NCBI GenBank assembly: GCA_035578155.1
Contig: JAPWDM010000004.1
Location: 32,268,387 to 32,332,386 of the forward strand
Reading direction: 5' to 3'
DNA: 64,000 nt
Source of the DNA: Brachynemurus nebulosus
Taxonomy: Eukaryota > Arthropoda > Insecta > Neuroptera > Myrmeleontidae
Shown: one piece after another, positions 24,360 to 37,400 of the stretch
How positions within the stretch are numbered: position 1 is the stretch's first letter
How the letters are laid out: each line of letters opens with the position of its first letter
Notes under the pieces: model-generated
The model's input: only the letters and a program-made list of their open reading frames with translations
Told to the model about the DNA's origin: nothing
The model's database searches: none
Translations under genes and position numbers: made by a program

Positions 24360-25239
24360 TACCACATATGATGTATCTATTTATTTATTACTTATAATAT
24401 TTATATCGAACATGTAACAAATATCAATCAGATTAGAAATTTTCTGTTTTTTTGCATCATTAAAATTAATATATAATATTTACTTTTAATATACGTGTCT
24501 TTCTTGTACATATTTCACTTTGCGATTGTTTGAAAAGAGAGGTTATAATAACCGAACTTAAACGGATATTATGCAATTTTATATAAAACTAATAATAATA
24601 ATGATACTACATTATAAAATTTATCGATAAAATTAAAATCAAAAATTTGAAACCACATAATAAAATTTAATATGCAACCGTTATTACAGTCATTTTTTTT
24701 CGAAATTTCTGATAACAATCACATTTGGAGTTTCAAAATGTTTTTTGTTTGATTTTATATTTTGATTTGATAATATATCTAATTAAAACATATCAAATTT
24801 ACGTTAAAAATTTTTTTTTTATTTGTCGCAGAAGTTTAAACATTATTTTATTGAATAATTAAAATGTGTTCCGCGATATTATATTTTATCTTGATGTAAT
24901 GTTTATTGGTAATATTTATGGGATTTGATAATCAATTTCGACGATAGTATCTAATTTTTCAATAGCAATAAGCGTCAAAGCCCAATAGTTTTAAGTAGAA
25001 TTCTCGTAATTTCAAAGTAAATAAATCATTCAAAAATATTGAAATTCGATTTGAAAATATGACCTTAACAGTTTACTTCAGACCATAGTTTGGGGTTAAT
25101 TATATGGTTGTAATAATTTTATCAAAAATGAAAATTACGTATACATAAAAAACAAATAATTACTATTAACTAACAAGTTTCTGCGATTTCAATTATGATT
25201 TATAATCTAGAAGGGATTCGTTATACTTGGGGACGTCAA
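24360..25239. other. AT-rich intron, nothing recognised
   Basis: No supported feature before the retrotransposon fragment. Confidence 0.4.
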
Positions 25240-26312
25240 AAATTCCGCGATTCTAGTTTTCGATCTTAGCTAAGCTTTTGACACAGTGAATCATGAGTTT
25301 TTACTCAAAGAACTTGAATAACAGGGAATTAGAGGTACTGCTAATGATCTTATTAGATCGTACCTAACTAATAGGGAATATTTTGTTGAGATAAATGGCC
25401 ATAATTCGAAGTGTAAAGGTATCAGTATAGGTGTACCACAAGGTAGCACACTTGGACCACTATTGTTTAACTGTTATATAAATGATTTAATAGAGAATGT
25501 TACGGTAGGAAAAGTAATAATATATGCTGATGACGTTACATTCCTAATTAGTGCAAGTAATTTTGATGAAGTTAATTTATTGGCGAGTCAGACATTACAA
25601 ACATTTCAATCTTGGTGTTACAAGAATCAATTAATTATAAATCTAGAAACAAAAACTAATTTAATTTGTTTTTTAACTGCGTCCAGACCATACTATAATT
25701 TTTCTAGAAACTAATATTACTAAAAATATTTTATTGTCAGTGACACAAGTTATTATAGATTGTAACTTAAAATTTAATGAACAACATAAATAAAGTCTGT
25801 AAAAAATTAAATAAAATTTGTTTCCAAATTCGAATTTTAAGACAGTATTTAGACAAGGAACAATTAATAGCGTTTTACTACGCTCATGTCTACTCCACTA
25901 TTAAGTATGGAATACTTATGTGGGGAAGAGGCTATGAAGCGAATAGAATCTTTATTCTACAAAAGAAAATAATAAGGACCATATTTAAAGTAAATAGCAG
26001 AAGTTCCTGTAAAAGTTTATTCAAAAACAACAAAATATTAACCTACTGGGGAATTTATACTTTAGAATTAGTTGTATATATGAAACAAAAAGAATTTTTC
26101 ACTTATTATCAAACGGATAAAATTCATTATACAAGATTGAATGTGCTGTAAAATTTCACACACAGAACAAGTTTCTATGAAACACTGGTTATAAAAATAA
26201 TATTTAAATTACCAAATGAACTACAAAATATAAATAATTTAGTTAAGTTCAAAAAAATGTTAAAAGACTATTAAATAAATTACACACCATATGATATTAA
26301 TGAATTAATTTG
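25240..26312 (+). pseudogene. Non-LTR retrotransposon reverse transcriptase, 5'-truncated
   Basis: The plus-strand reading shows AFDTVNHEFLLKELE, then GIRG..NDLIRSYLTNRE, GVPQGSTLGPLLFNCYINDL and the catalytic YADD at 25523-25534 (IIYADDVTF). After a frameshift near 25714-25777 come KVCKKLNKICFQIRILRQYL, STIKYGILMWG and ILQKKIIRTIF, the thumb/C-terminal pattern of LINE ORF2 proteins. It ends about 26312. The endonuclease and the first RT motifs are missing, consistent with 5' truncation. There are stops at the K of DLSKAF and after LE. By motif style it fits the CR1/jockey/L2-type LINE supergroup, but the clade is not assigned. Confidence 0.9.
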
Positions 26313-29300
26313 ATAATCAGATGGAAAGATATTATAAATAATATCTCGATATATGTATGTAATACCTATAGATATGAAACTAGATTAATACTTAAATTTC
26401 TTTGTTATATTATGACACTTTTGTAAACGTGATTTAAACTATAAAATGAATAGTTCATAAGACCAATCGATTAAATCCTCTTTTTTAACTTTTCCAAATT
26501 CAACCGTCAAAGTACTTGTTTGAGAACCCCCATCACATTCTGTCCCTTTTTTCTATGGACTCAATCAATTTGTCTTGGAATTCATTCGAATTTAAAACCT
26601 AATCTGACCAGTATCATTGCCCGCATCGGCTATAAAACTATAAATACATATGTCGTACTTGTCATCAGAGGAAAAGGTGAGAGACTAATCGAAACATGTA
26701 TTATATTTTTTTTTTTTTTTTTTTTGTGTGTAAGACTAATATCAACTTGATTTTTATTGTTAAAAAATTGTTTCTTTTTTTAATTGAATACTTTTGTGTC
26801 ATTTTCTTGTAGATTAGCTGATTATTTTTATTAATTTTAGGTGAATTTTTCGATTACATAGCTAAAGTTTTGAAACCCAGGTTCCGAAATATGACTCTCA
26901 TGTCAACTTTTTTTTTAATTTTATCAAAAATAGAATAAACCGTAGTTGATATCTTCAACAAGTAGCACACACAGACTTATTGTGAGAGATCCGTTTACTG
27001 ACACGAGATATAATTTTTAAATATTTTATTAGATTTGATTAAAAAAATCATAAAAAATCCACCTTTGTTCAAAAAAAAAAACCCATATAGATTTATTTTC
27101 CATGAATATTTCCATACTTTTTTCATTCTTATTTTTATTTTTTGAAGAAAATTACGTCGTTAAGATTTCTATATTTAACTATCCAACTCAAAAAATGACA
27201 TCATTTTGAGGTGTGAATCTATAAATATGTGTTTTTATCGACTTGAGAAGAGTCTCTTGAATAAATTTTTCACTTAAGATATCCTACTTATGTACGTTAC
27301 AATAATATATCTACTCAATAAAAGTAAGTAAAAGATTATATAAAAATAAGTAAATTATTTAAATCAACAAATGGATTTAATTGTGATAAAAAAATCATAT
27401 TGTAATTATAGTTAAGTAAGTAAATAATATTCAAGGAAAACTTGTTGTTCAGTTAATTAGCTGATTGTGATTGATAAATATTGAAAAAAAGTCAAACAAA
27501 TATTATGTATTTGATACTTGTAGTACTCGTATCACAGTATTACAGTAATTTATGGTAAATTCGTGATGGATTGTTTAATTATAGCATCATTAAAATTCAT
27601 GTAATTATGATAATTGGCACAAGATTAACAACACCAAAATCAAATTGAATGGTAGAAGGTAAACACGTGTTTTGAGAACACAAACTTTTCTGGAGGTATA
27701 TTCGAATCAATTTTCATTTTTTTAATTGCATAACTATTTTACTATTAACTGTACTCAATTTTTCTCTGTATAATTGTTTTGGAATAATATACTTGTAGGT
27801 AATAAACCCTTTACGAGCAGTAGGGTCTAACAGACGCAAAAAATATTATTATATTTGTTTCTATAGCGAAAAATCTTACCCATTGAAGGCAACATTACAA
27901 ACCACATTTTGTGTTGAACCAATGAAAATTTCATGTCTTCATCAGTGGCATTACTTAATCTTTTGTATGCGAATTACAAAAATATTAATAAATTGAAGAA
28001 ACTAAAAAAGGGAAAAAGATATAATACCTACAAATTTGTTAAAAATTTTACAGATATAATTTTAGTTTGTCTGATATAAAATGTGTCCTTAGTAAAAGGT
28101 TTAGAATGGATTAGACAAATTAGGTTAAGCGGGCCATATTATCCACAGGTACCTTATAAAATAAATGTTTTTGTTTACAATTTAGTTTAAAAATGTTTCA
28201 CTGTCTTTCCTTTTCATATTCATTAAATCGATTAGCGTAAAAATTTAAATTTAGTCCAGTTAATTAGTATTGCTTATTCAAAATTGAGAGAGTACTTTGT
28301 ATCATTAAGGACGCATTGGTTCACCTAACTTATGAAAAAGTGAACAGTGCTAATTTTTTGGCTACTGTTTACCAAAGACATGAATAGTCATGTATTTTTT
28401 AAATTGTAAACTTCCTAATTCATGGTGTTGTACCATTATGAAAAGTTGGACCAAGTTCAAGGGAAGTTAATTTAATCTGAATTTATAATTACATATCAGG
28501 CGCTTGAGAAATGGAACTTTAAAGATGTGTAGAACTCTCTTCCCTCAAAAAAGTGATATATACCTACAGTCTCTAAGTAAAAATAAAACTGTGCCAATTC
28601 TTATGAACACTATTGTATAAGAATGAAAATCGGGATATTTTAAACTTAACACGATTTTTGTCACGATAGACCACGCTCTGCTACCATTATTCAAAATACA
28701 TATAACATTATGTAAATTCGATACACATAAATATTGAAAAATACATATAGATAACGTATATGTCAATGATGAATTACAAGTATTACTAACACGGTGAAAG
28801 TTATCTTACCGCTATAAACATACAACACTCGCACGCTGATCGAATCCGATCCAAACGACCTTTGTTGGTTTTTTGTTGCAAACTTGTTTGATGTATTATA
28901 GGTATACATACCCTCTGTGTACATACCTACCAAAGTAAACTTATAGATAAAATACATATTATGTACTTAAATAAATACACATAAAATTGATAATTTAAAA
29001 TGATGCGCACAAAATACACGTGCTTTAAAATTAAAAACATTGACAGATTCACCTACATGTTTAGAAGATGGGAACACACCTTGTTGCCATAAGAGATACG
29101 GAATTTTTTTTTTTTTTGTTAACATGGAAAAAAATAAATGATAAATTACGTGTTATTTCAGAATAAGTAGAAAAACATTACTTATGTGGTAATTATTGTT
29201 ATTACAAAATTAAATAAATCATAATTTTTATTTAGCGATCTCGAAATGAAATTAGCGTAGTATTAGGTACATCATTGTATACCATACGCCCTCAAGAGTG

Positions 29301-31340
29301 TTCAAAGACCACAAACACCAACAAAACAAAATAACGGAAAATTTTTGAATGGGCTTTTCGGGCATATATACAGTTTCGTCTGGAAAGACCGTAATTAAGT
29401 TTATTGCACCTGAAAAGTACCTGATAAAATGATAGTTTTGTCCGCAAATTTTTTTTATGGTATACACTTTCGTCCGGACAGATGTTTGGTTATAATTAAA
29501 TAAAAATCTTGTGTATTATATGCACATTTATTATATTGACCCAAAAACGTATATGTGATATAACTTATTTTTCATATCTAAATACAATTAAAAAAATTGT
29601 AATATACAAATTGGTACATCTTGCTCATTATTGGCTAGTACCTAATTATTTTTTTATATATGTAGATAAGACGTAGTGAATCCTGGCTATTTTAAACTTT
29701 TTTAATTCAAATTTTTTATGTGGTCTCTACTAATACGAGTATTTTTGGATAATTCGAATCAACTTATATAAATATGAACAGTTTCTTCAAAATAAGTGTT
29801 AACCAAAACTCATGCAAGAAAACAAAGATTAAGTCCATATAATTTACAGTTTAAATAATTACAAAAATATATTTTTTCTTCTAAATATTTTTGGCGACTT
29901 TGTTTTCGGGTATGAATATAAAATTTGTGTTGATATTTTGGGTAGCTGTCTATGTCCTATCAGTACCTTATTCAGTTGCTACTCACATCCAAGACGGAGG
30001 AATCGAATTTTCGTCAACATAAGAATTAATTATGCAACCAGAAAATTTTAAGAGTTCCTGTATATTTGGGCATTAACTGGTAATTTTAAAAATAAAAAGG
30101 AAAAACACAATCCGTTGTCCAATTGCTGTTTTATTTTTGTATTTGGATGTTAGTTTTTACTTTTGAACTTTACGCCACCAGCTCTGGGAAATTTAAAACT
30201 GGCACCCTATTATTAAATGTTCCCATTTTTTTTTTAAATTTTTTTTATTAATATTATACAGCCCTTTAGCAACTGACAGGCTAATTTTTAGGTAAATACC
30301 TATTTAGTTTTTTTAATATAGAAAAAACGATATTATAGTTATTACAAAAATATAGGTACAATACCAATACAAATTAACTAATATCATATTATATAGATCA
30401 AATATCCTGTATTTGGATACATATAAAATATATGCAAGTCTATTACATTATAGATACATATTTATTTTCTATATTAAAATAATTTGAATAAAGGTGGATA
30501 TTAACCCCGAAGACCCTGAACGAAAAAAGGTTTATTACTTGATTGTGGTAATTAAAATGGACGAAACTGACATCGCCTTTTTGAATAAGTCAAAATCGAT
30601 ACTAGATTCTGTAAAATCAGTTAAGGGAGATATCTATCTTATTGGTTAAAGAAAGTACATTAGTTTTAGGATTAACTGTTGAAAATAATGTTCTAAAGCT
30701 TTACATGAGATCAAATTACACTTATCCTGGTAAAAAAAAAATTATAAAATAAACTAGAATGGTTCGAATCAGTGGAACACGCAATAGATCGACATGATCA
30801 GTTGACGAAAGTTGTCAAAGGCTGAAAAGGGGTCAGATAAATATTTATTTTTACAGTTCATAAAAATTTATACATCTTGTGAACTATAAAATCAAAAATT
30901 TACAAGAATTTTTAAGTAAGGTACAGACCTTTAAACATCAAAATTTTAATAGTCATTTTTTATTTGTAGCAAAAGAAAAATCTCAGTATTTTCTCTTTTT
31001 ATTCATTTATAAGTTCATTTGATAGAGATTAAGTTTTTGGACACTTTGAAGAACAAAATCTTGTCGATCATCGTTGAAAGTCATTATTACAAAACTTCGA
31101 TCATTTTAAAAAATGTTTTGAAAAATATTTCGGTACTATGTATTAAGTTTACTTAGATGATTGTTGATCGAGTCTTCAATAGACTGAAATTCAGTCAGAT
31201 CTTCGAATTTTGGCATTCAGATTTAACTCTTTCTCTATTTTCTACTGAGCTGCAGCTTTTTTTCCAATACATAACTTTTGCTTATCCTTTTTAGATAATA
31301 TTAAAAAAATAATTCTGTTTCATGTACAGAATATCATAAA
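26313..31340. other. AT-rich intron, no supported gene
   Basis: A long stretch with only short frames. 29250-29480 contains two similar blocks (TATACAGTTTCGTCTGGAAAGA and TATACACTTTCGTCCGGACAGA) about 100 bp apart, and 30490-30860 is slightly less AT-rich. Neither could be identified. Confidence 0.4.
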
Positions 31341-31349
31341 ATAATATAT

Positions 31350-31669
31350 GTACATAGGGCCGGATTTACACATGTGGAAACCTCTGGGTACTTATCATCC
31401 AGAGGTCCCTGAGTATTTTACATATGGGGAACCCTGAGTACTTTTGTGAACGCCGCTAAGGCGGTAAAAAAATTTTCGTAAGTTTCACGAAAAATAGAGT
31501 TGACTAGCAAAAAAATGGCACTCATTCTTCCTTCTCTACTCGGCTTTTAAGGGTTCACTATTAATTTTGTGGAGGCCCCTATTGTATAGGAGCCCTACAC
31601 AATAGCAGTCTCCATAGACATGTGGTGATCCACACATGTGTGTGATGTTATCGTGAATATGGGCGGATA
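31350..31669. other. Possible hAT-like end and debris
   Basis: TAGGGCCGGATTTACACATG at 31357 resembles hAT-type termini (YAGGGCCGGATTTA). The duplicated CCTCTGGGTACTT/CCCTGAGTACTT and GGAGGCCCC patches look transposon-derived. No matching right end was confirmed. The next hAT element inserted within or beside it. Confidence 0.35.
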
Positions 31670-32238
31670 TAGGGATGATCGATATTAAAAAAACATCGAT
31701 GTTAACATCGATTGAAGAGTATCGATATACGATATATTTATATCGAAAGAAAAACTTCGATGTTCGAAGACATCGATATTTATGTAACAAAATATACAAC
31801 CAAATTATAATCTATTATGTTATTTATTAAAATTTAATATTGCCAGTACTTATTTGGTACACTTTGCCAAAAAGTCACTTTGTTAGAAGTTTTCCTTTTA
31901 ATCTGTTGCTTTATTGATACAAATGCTGCCCAGCTTTTGAAAAAAGTCTCCCTAAAGCTGTTGAAGTTGCTGTGCAACACAAATATTTAATGGCAATTTT
32001 TTTCAAGTTTGGATAAGTAGATCCTAGAACTTGCCATAAAAGTAATGGATCTTGTTTTAAATCAGCGACAGGATTTTTTAAATACTGGATAGCTTAGAGT
32101 AATATCGATGTTTCGATATTATTTTTGTAACATCGATATGTCGAGGACATCGAGGACATAACATCGATGTTTTTACATCGTTGTTTTCCCGCTAAACATC
32201 GATGTTTTTCTACCATCGATGAATATCGATCATCCCTA
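31670..32238 (-). mobile_element. hAT deletion derivative, 8-bp target duplication
   Basis: The ends TAGGGATGATCGATATT are inverted. The flanks GGCGGATA (31662-31669) and GGCGAATA (32239-32246) are an 8-bp duplication with one change, diagnostic of hAT. Many ACATCGATGT motifs crowd both subterminal regions. Of the transposase only the C-terminal dimerisation region survives, on the minus strand. It is 569 bp. Confidence 0.9.
31834..32095 (-). pseudogene. hAT transposase C-terminal dimerisation domain
   Basis: The minus strand reads IQYLKNPVADLKQDPLLLWQ, then YPNLKKIAIKYLCCTATST, GRLFSKAGQHLYQ, a stop, and SNRLKGKLL. This is the hATC signature (DPLxxW......YPxLxxxAxxYLxxxATSxxxERxFSxAGxxxxxxRxRLxxxxL). 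The conserved SxER is ALGR here and the xxKR position is a stop. A frameshift follows near KLL, before VTFWQSVPNKYWQY. The catalytic RNaseH-like core is absent. Confidence 0.9.
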
Positions 32239-32779
32239 GGCGAATAATATGGGTGATACATTTTCAGTGTAGTGATAATTTCTGTAAACCTGCGAGTTAC
32301 GTTTGTACACCTTACGGGTGTACGCTTTATACGGATTTGTTGACATTGTACAGCGTTGTGTCAACGTGTTAAAAATATTGCCATCCCCTGGGAAAGTTTA
32401 CTGCGTAGACGCGCGGACTGTATAATGTTAATAATAATATTGCCACGTAACTCTAGTATTTATGTATATTCATTTTCTTTTGTTTAATTAAAATATATGG
32501 AGAATTAATTAAATGAAAGTCAAACTAAAATTAATTAATACATTAAACTGTATGACAGCAATTTAGTTATAATATATATTACTTATTAAAATATGGATGT
32601 CTACATGCATATACATTACAATGCATTATATATGATTTGATATGTATACAACTGTATTTAATACATTGAACATTTATATAATTGGTATCTGCGGGTTTTA
32701 TTTATAACGGGTTTAAAATAAACATAGACTATTAATAACTAGATTCATTTGCAGCCAAGTAAATATTTATTTATATATA

Positions 32780-33158
32780 CAGTAGACTCTCGTTAATTCG
32801 AACCTGCGATAATTCGAAACTCGTTATAATTCCAAGGTATCACGAGTTCCCTACAAAATCTCTTTATATTTCAAACTAAAACAATACATTTTTATACACT
32901 TGGTAATTCGAACGAAATAATCATTGCTACGTAACAAAACGACGCGTTAATTCGAACTCATTGGCGTCAAACACTCGACAATTCAAAGTTGCAGAGAGAA
33001 AGAGACAGAAAGATTGTGAGAATATTTTGAGACAAGTTCAAGTTCATTCATCGCAAATGCTTAAAAAATTAAAATTGTCACCTGTGATAATTCGAACCTC
33101 TCTATAATTCGTAATATTTTAAGAGTCCCTCGAATTTCGAATTAACGAGAGTCGACTG
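32780..33158. mobile_element. pogo-like MITE 2 (CAGTAGACTCTCG ends)
   Basis: CAGTAGACTCTCGTTAATTC and the reverse complement of GAATTAACGAGAGTCGACTG form terminal inverted repeats flanked by TA. TAATTCGAAC occurs at least five times in the element. This architecture matches pogo/Tigger-type elements. It is 379 bp with no transposase left. Confidence 0.88.
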
Positions 33159-33822
33159 TAGTACATATGCAGTTATAAATGTATGTATATTCTTAAATTA
33201 ATTGAAACACAAGTGGCAACAGTTAAATTCATTATTTTATTTAATTGATAATTTTATTAAATATAATTATTTAAATAGTTTATTAGTAATTTTTCATTCT
33301 AATAAATATAATAGTAAATGTTTATACTTTATCGACATCGACCAAAGTACATAATTATGTGCGAATTAGATGATACTGAAGAAGGAAGTCTTTAAAAAGA
33401 TAACGATTTCTTGAAATTTTCTTATCGTGTAGTGTTTTACTGTCATCATTTCATATATAAATCAGCCTGTATTTTTTTTTTTAATTTAAATTGATGTACA
33501 AACTTTTAACTAATTAGTGCTATACGTTACAATAAAGCTGAATCAAATGGCAAAAATTCAAAGGTGATAACAAAAGAAACTATAGTTAAAACCTAATTTT
33601 AGATATTACTTAGATGCTTAATAATATATTAGACTTAAAACATGAAAAACAGACGGAAAAAAGAAATTTAGGTTAAAAGAACAAATATATTTATAATATT
33701 AGTGGTGGGGACGCTGGCAATAGCGAATTCTTGAAACATGAGTTAATACTATTTAAATATACTTACTACATACGCAATTAATTCATATGCAACAATTTTA
33801 ACACGTTTTTATCTGTTAAAAA

Positions 33823-34657
33823 CAGGGGTTCTCCCAGTTTTGCTTCGGCGGGTTAAATGGTAAATATTAGAATATTTAGCGAGCCAGTAGAAGAAAAAAA
33901 TTTTGAACTAAGGGGGAACATAAAAGGAAACGCATTTATTGCCTTAAAGTCGTTGTTCTGGTGAAAAAAGCTGTATATAGCACTGGTGTTTAACCTTTCG
34001 ATGGAGATGGACCAGTCGATCGCAGAGCTGCTTTTAATCAATTTCGTATTCTAATTTACAAATTGAAAATGAAATTACAGCCTAACAAAAAACTCACATT
34101 CGGAAAATTTTCTAAACAAACTCAATCATTTTTACAGAAAAATGAAAATTTGACACCCAAATTACTCAAATTTCATCAGGAAATCTAATTCATATCATTT
34201 TTGTAGCTGTTAATGTAAAAACGAAAAAAAATATACATTCGTAATGACGTCATCACGTATATAAAATTCTTAAAAGCCTTAAATACCGTAATTTTGATGT
34301 TAGAAACACAAAATTCGAAGGAACTCATTATTTTTCAGAAATTTAGAATTGTAAACGCAATGGCAAAATCACGTGCGGAAATTGAGGCATTGCGTTTCTG
34401 AACGAATTTAGTTTTTTTTTTTTTTTTTAATGTAAAAACCTGATTTATGCAAAAATAGGTCTCTGAATAAATTAAAAAAGGTTGGACTCCACTGATATAC
34501 GAAATCTATGTAATGAAAGGATAATTATATTCCATATAAAATTTAATATTTTCTAGTGGAAAAATATTCAGCTATAATATACTCAGCGTTATAGGATTTT
34601 TTGAAAAAACTATAGGTTGATTTTTGGAGTTCATGGGTCACACTTTGGGAACTTCTA
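33823..34657. mobile_element. Degenerate hAT (Charlie-like) element
   Basis: The left end CAGGGGTTCTCCCAGTTTTG and the right end, which reads TTAGAAGTTCCCAAAGTGTG on the reverse strand, resemble the CAGxGGTTCTCAAA.TTTG termini of Charlie-type hATs. The flanks TGTTAAAA and ATTTAAAG are only loosely similar. The interior is AT-rich with no readable transposase. Confidence 0.45.
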
Positions 34658-37397
34658 ATTTAAAGTATACTTACAGAGTTAGACTATGTATTTATGAAGT
34701 TATATAGTAAAAGAAATTCTTATAAAGAAATAGAAAATAACTAGTTATATAATTTTTTCTTAATTATTACGTTTTAAAGCTGAGCAGTTCCTTCGTAGAA
34801 AAACTTTTCTATAAGCTTGATGATGTTGAAGTTTCAACCTTTTCAAATATTTTTGATACAATCTAACCAGTATTTTAGAAGACCCTATTTTTTATTCAAT
34901 ATCCCTATCAAATACATAAATTTTTTCATGGTGAGAATACTCGGAAACAACTGATAGTATAAATTAAAAATATAATTCTCATCAGTGCTTCCACCATGAT
35001 ACCAATTTTAGGTATCTTATAACTCAGCTATAGTCATTTTAGTTTTCGTCAAATTTTTACTGAATATTTTTGATATCTTTTTTTAGACCCAATCTACACC
35101 CAAATTTCATCATTATTAATTTTATTTCAAATTATTAATTATATTGACAAATTATTAGGCATAACGGAAATGAAACGAACATCATATTCTTTTATTTCTA
35201 TTCATAATTTTTATTTTTTTTTTATTGTGTGTGATGTGTTATTTGTCAAAATTTTGAAATTTTACTGAATTACCATAATTATATTGTCAAAATAGTAAGC
35301 AAGTATTGTTCAATGGAATAGCAATAAGCAAATAAAATATAATAGACCGTACCGTAATTTGTACATAGATAAAACATAATAGATCTAACAATCAACTATA
35401 GTAGTTTCAGTTCTCATCTATCTTGCCTGCCTATCTAACTGTTAAGAATATTGTGTAGGTAGCAAGTTAGGCTTATTCAATTTATTAATAATAATCACCG
35501 CAGACTTTCTCTCCTTTCATTCAATAGGTTTTTATTATTTATCTGCCGCTGCGCCGCGTTGGTCGGGCCGTTTATATTGCTCTTTTGATGACAACTTAAT
35601 ACAGATAAACAACGAACAAGATGAAAGAAAGAAAGCAAAACGATTTTTTAATGTAAATTATTAAATGATTGCTGAGGTCATTGGCTGGCTGACTGCTATT
35701 ATTATTATTAGAAATATGTATGATTTTTTTTAAACAATACGTCTATAACGTGTCTGTGTATACAACTCACAGCAAGAGTTAAGGTGTGTCCTTTAGAAAA
35801 CTAAAAGAAAAAAAAAGAGATTTTGACATAAAGTGAAATTGACATGGCGTAATATTAATTGGAGACAGTAGTGATAGTGATAGTTTTGACGGCAACTGAA
35901 TTGATTTATCACTTTAAATTTAAATAAATTTGCGTGTCATTTTCTAAACTATATTATGACTTATGAGTCAGCGTAAATTTGATAATCATAATTTTTCCCG
36001 TGCTGAAAAGTAACTATTTCGGAGAAACTAAAACATTTTTTTTTAGAATACTACCAGACTTTTTACCTAATTGTTCTAAAACTTTTACGGCTGCACCTTA
36101 CGGGAATACTTTACTTTAAGTCTTTTAGGTAACTTAATTTTTGTCCTTGCATATTCTTAAAGTACCTACGTATGTACTTTTAGAAATGTGCAGTATATGT
36201 CAGTTTCTATGCGTGTTTCCTACTTTTATTTTTAGGTTTTCCTTTTTTTTATTAGATGCTTACTGTCGAAGTTCTTTAGAAATCTAAATACCAACATTCA
36301 CGTTTCTAGCTTCAAAAATGACGTATTTCCCATGCATATTTTTGTCCTTTTTAGGGAATAAATCTCCAAAAATCATTTCTTAGTGCTCACCTACGTTATA
36401 TAAGGAACTCCTTTAAAAAAATTCATGCTTGTGGACCCACCGGTTTAGGCTGTGCGTTGTCTGTGAGTTAATCAGTCAGAGGTAAAGTTTTATTAAGTTG
36501 GTAGGATAAGAGAATCCCTTTTTGAATAAAAATATTTTTTCTGGGTCAGATTTCTTTCGCACCGAAGAAAAAGCGAATTCACGTAAGTTTTACAATTCTT
36601 TAACAAATAATTACATATACAAGATTGCTGAATATGTACATAATATATGCATAATATTTTTTATAATCAATATTTTTTTCTTTTTTAATTTGAGAGAAAT
36701 CGTTCAATTTCAAAAGTAATACCTAATATGCCATTGACCGCTGAATAAATGATGGACAACCCAGACCAGATAGACTTATTTATGTATGATATTTCTACAG
36801 AAATTGAAAGTCAAGATATCAGAACAAGATATATTTAAATGTACAAATTGTCTTGTACATATTTTTAACAGTTGAAAAAATTCGTATCTGTAAAATTGGT
36901 TTCAAGAAAATGTGATAATCTACGTATAATAAAGTACTATTGAGCTATAAAAAAACAAATTATAAAAATTGAACTATATAAAAATTTGGTAACGTTGCTA
37001 GTTACCATATTTTCCAATTTGTTCAGTTTGTTCACGGAGTTCACAGTATATTTATGTCGTATATTATTCCACTCAATTTAAATAAGACTTTCATTTTTTT
37101 TTAATTTTTACATAGATATGTTTTTTGGCTGACGTACAGATGGTCATAAGGGAGTAATGCAGAAAATTAGTTGAACTATATAAAACATTTATAATTCAAT
37201 GTTTTTCCGGACAACGAAGAAAATTCTTTTACTTTTTTTTATTCCTGTTAATTAAAATTGATAATTAAATTTTATATTGAAAAACCTTCAACAATACTTT
37301 GTTATTGCATTGTGCAACTTTTTTCGTCATTTTCTTTTGGCTGGAGGTGGCTTTTAGTGGCAACTTTTTTCAAAAGTTATTAAATTCTTTCATAAAT
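34658..37397. other. AT-rich intron, nothing recognised
   Basis: 35540-35580 is a small GC-rich patch (CTGCCGCTGCGCCGCG). No coding sequence or inverted-repeat element was recognised. Confidence 0.4.
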
Positions 37398-37400
37398 ATA

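Noticed and set aside
26657..26700. CATCAGAGG...AATCGAAACATG as a second hammerhead
   Set aside because: It lacks CTGATGA, no stem II closes before GAAAC, and no cleavage triplet is positioned.
27905..27965. Minus-strand CTGATGA followed by GAAA as a hammerhead
   Set aside because: The bases between the two boxes do not form a stem II and no stem III follows.
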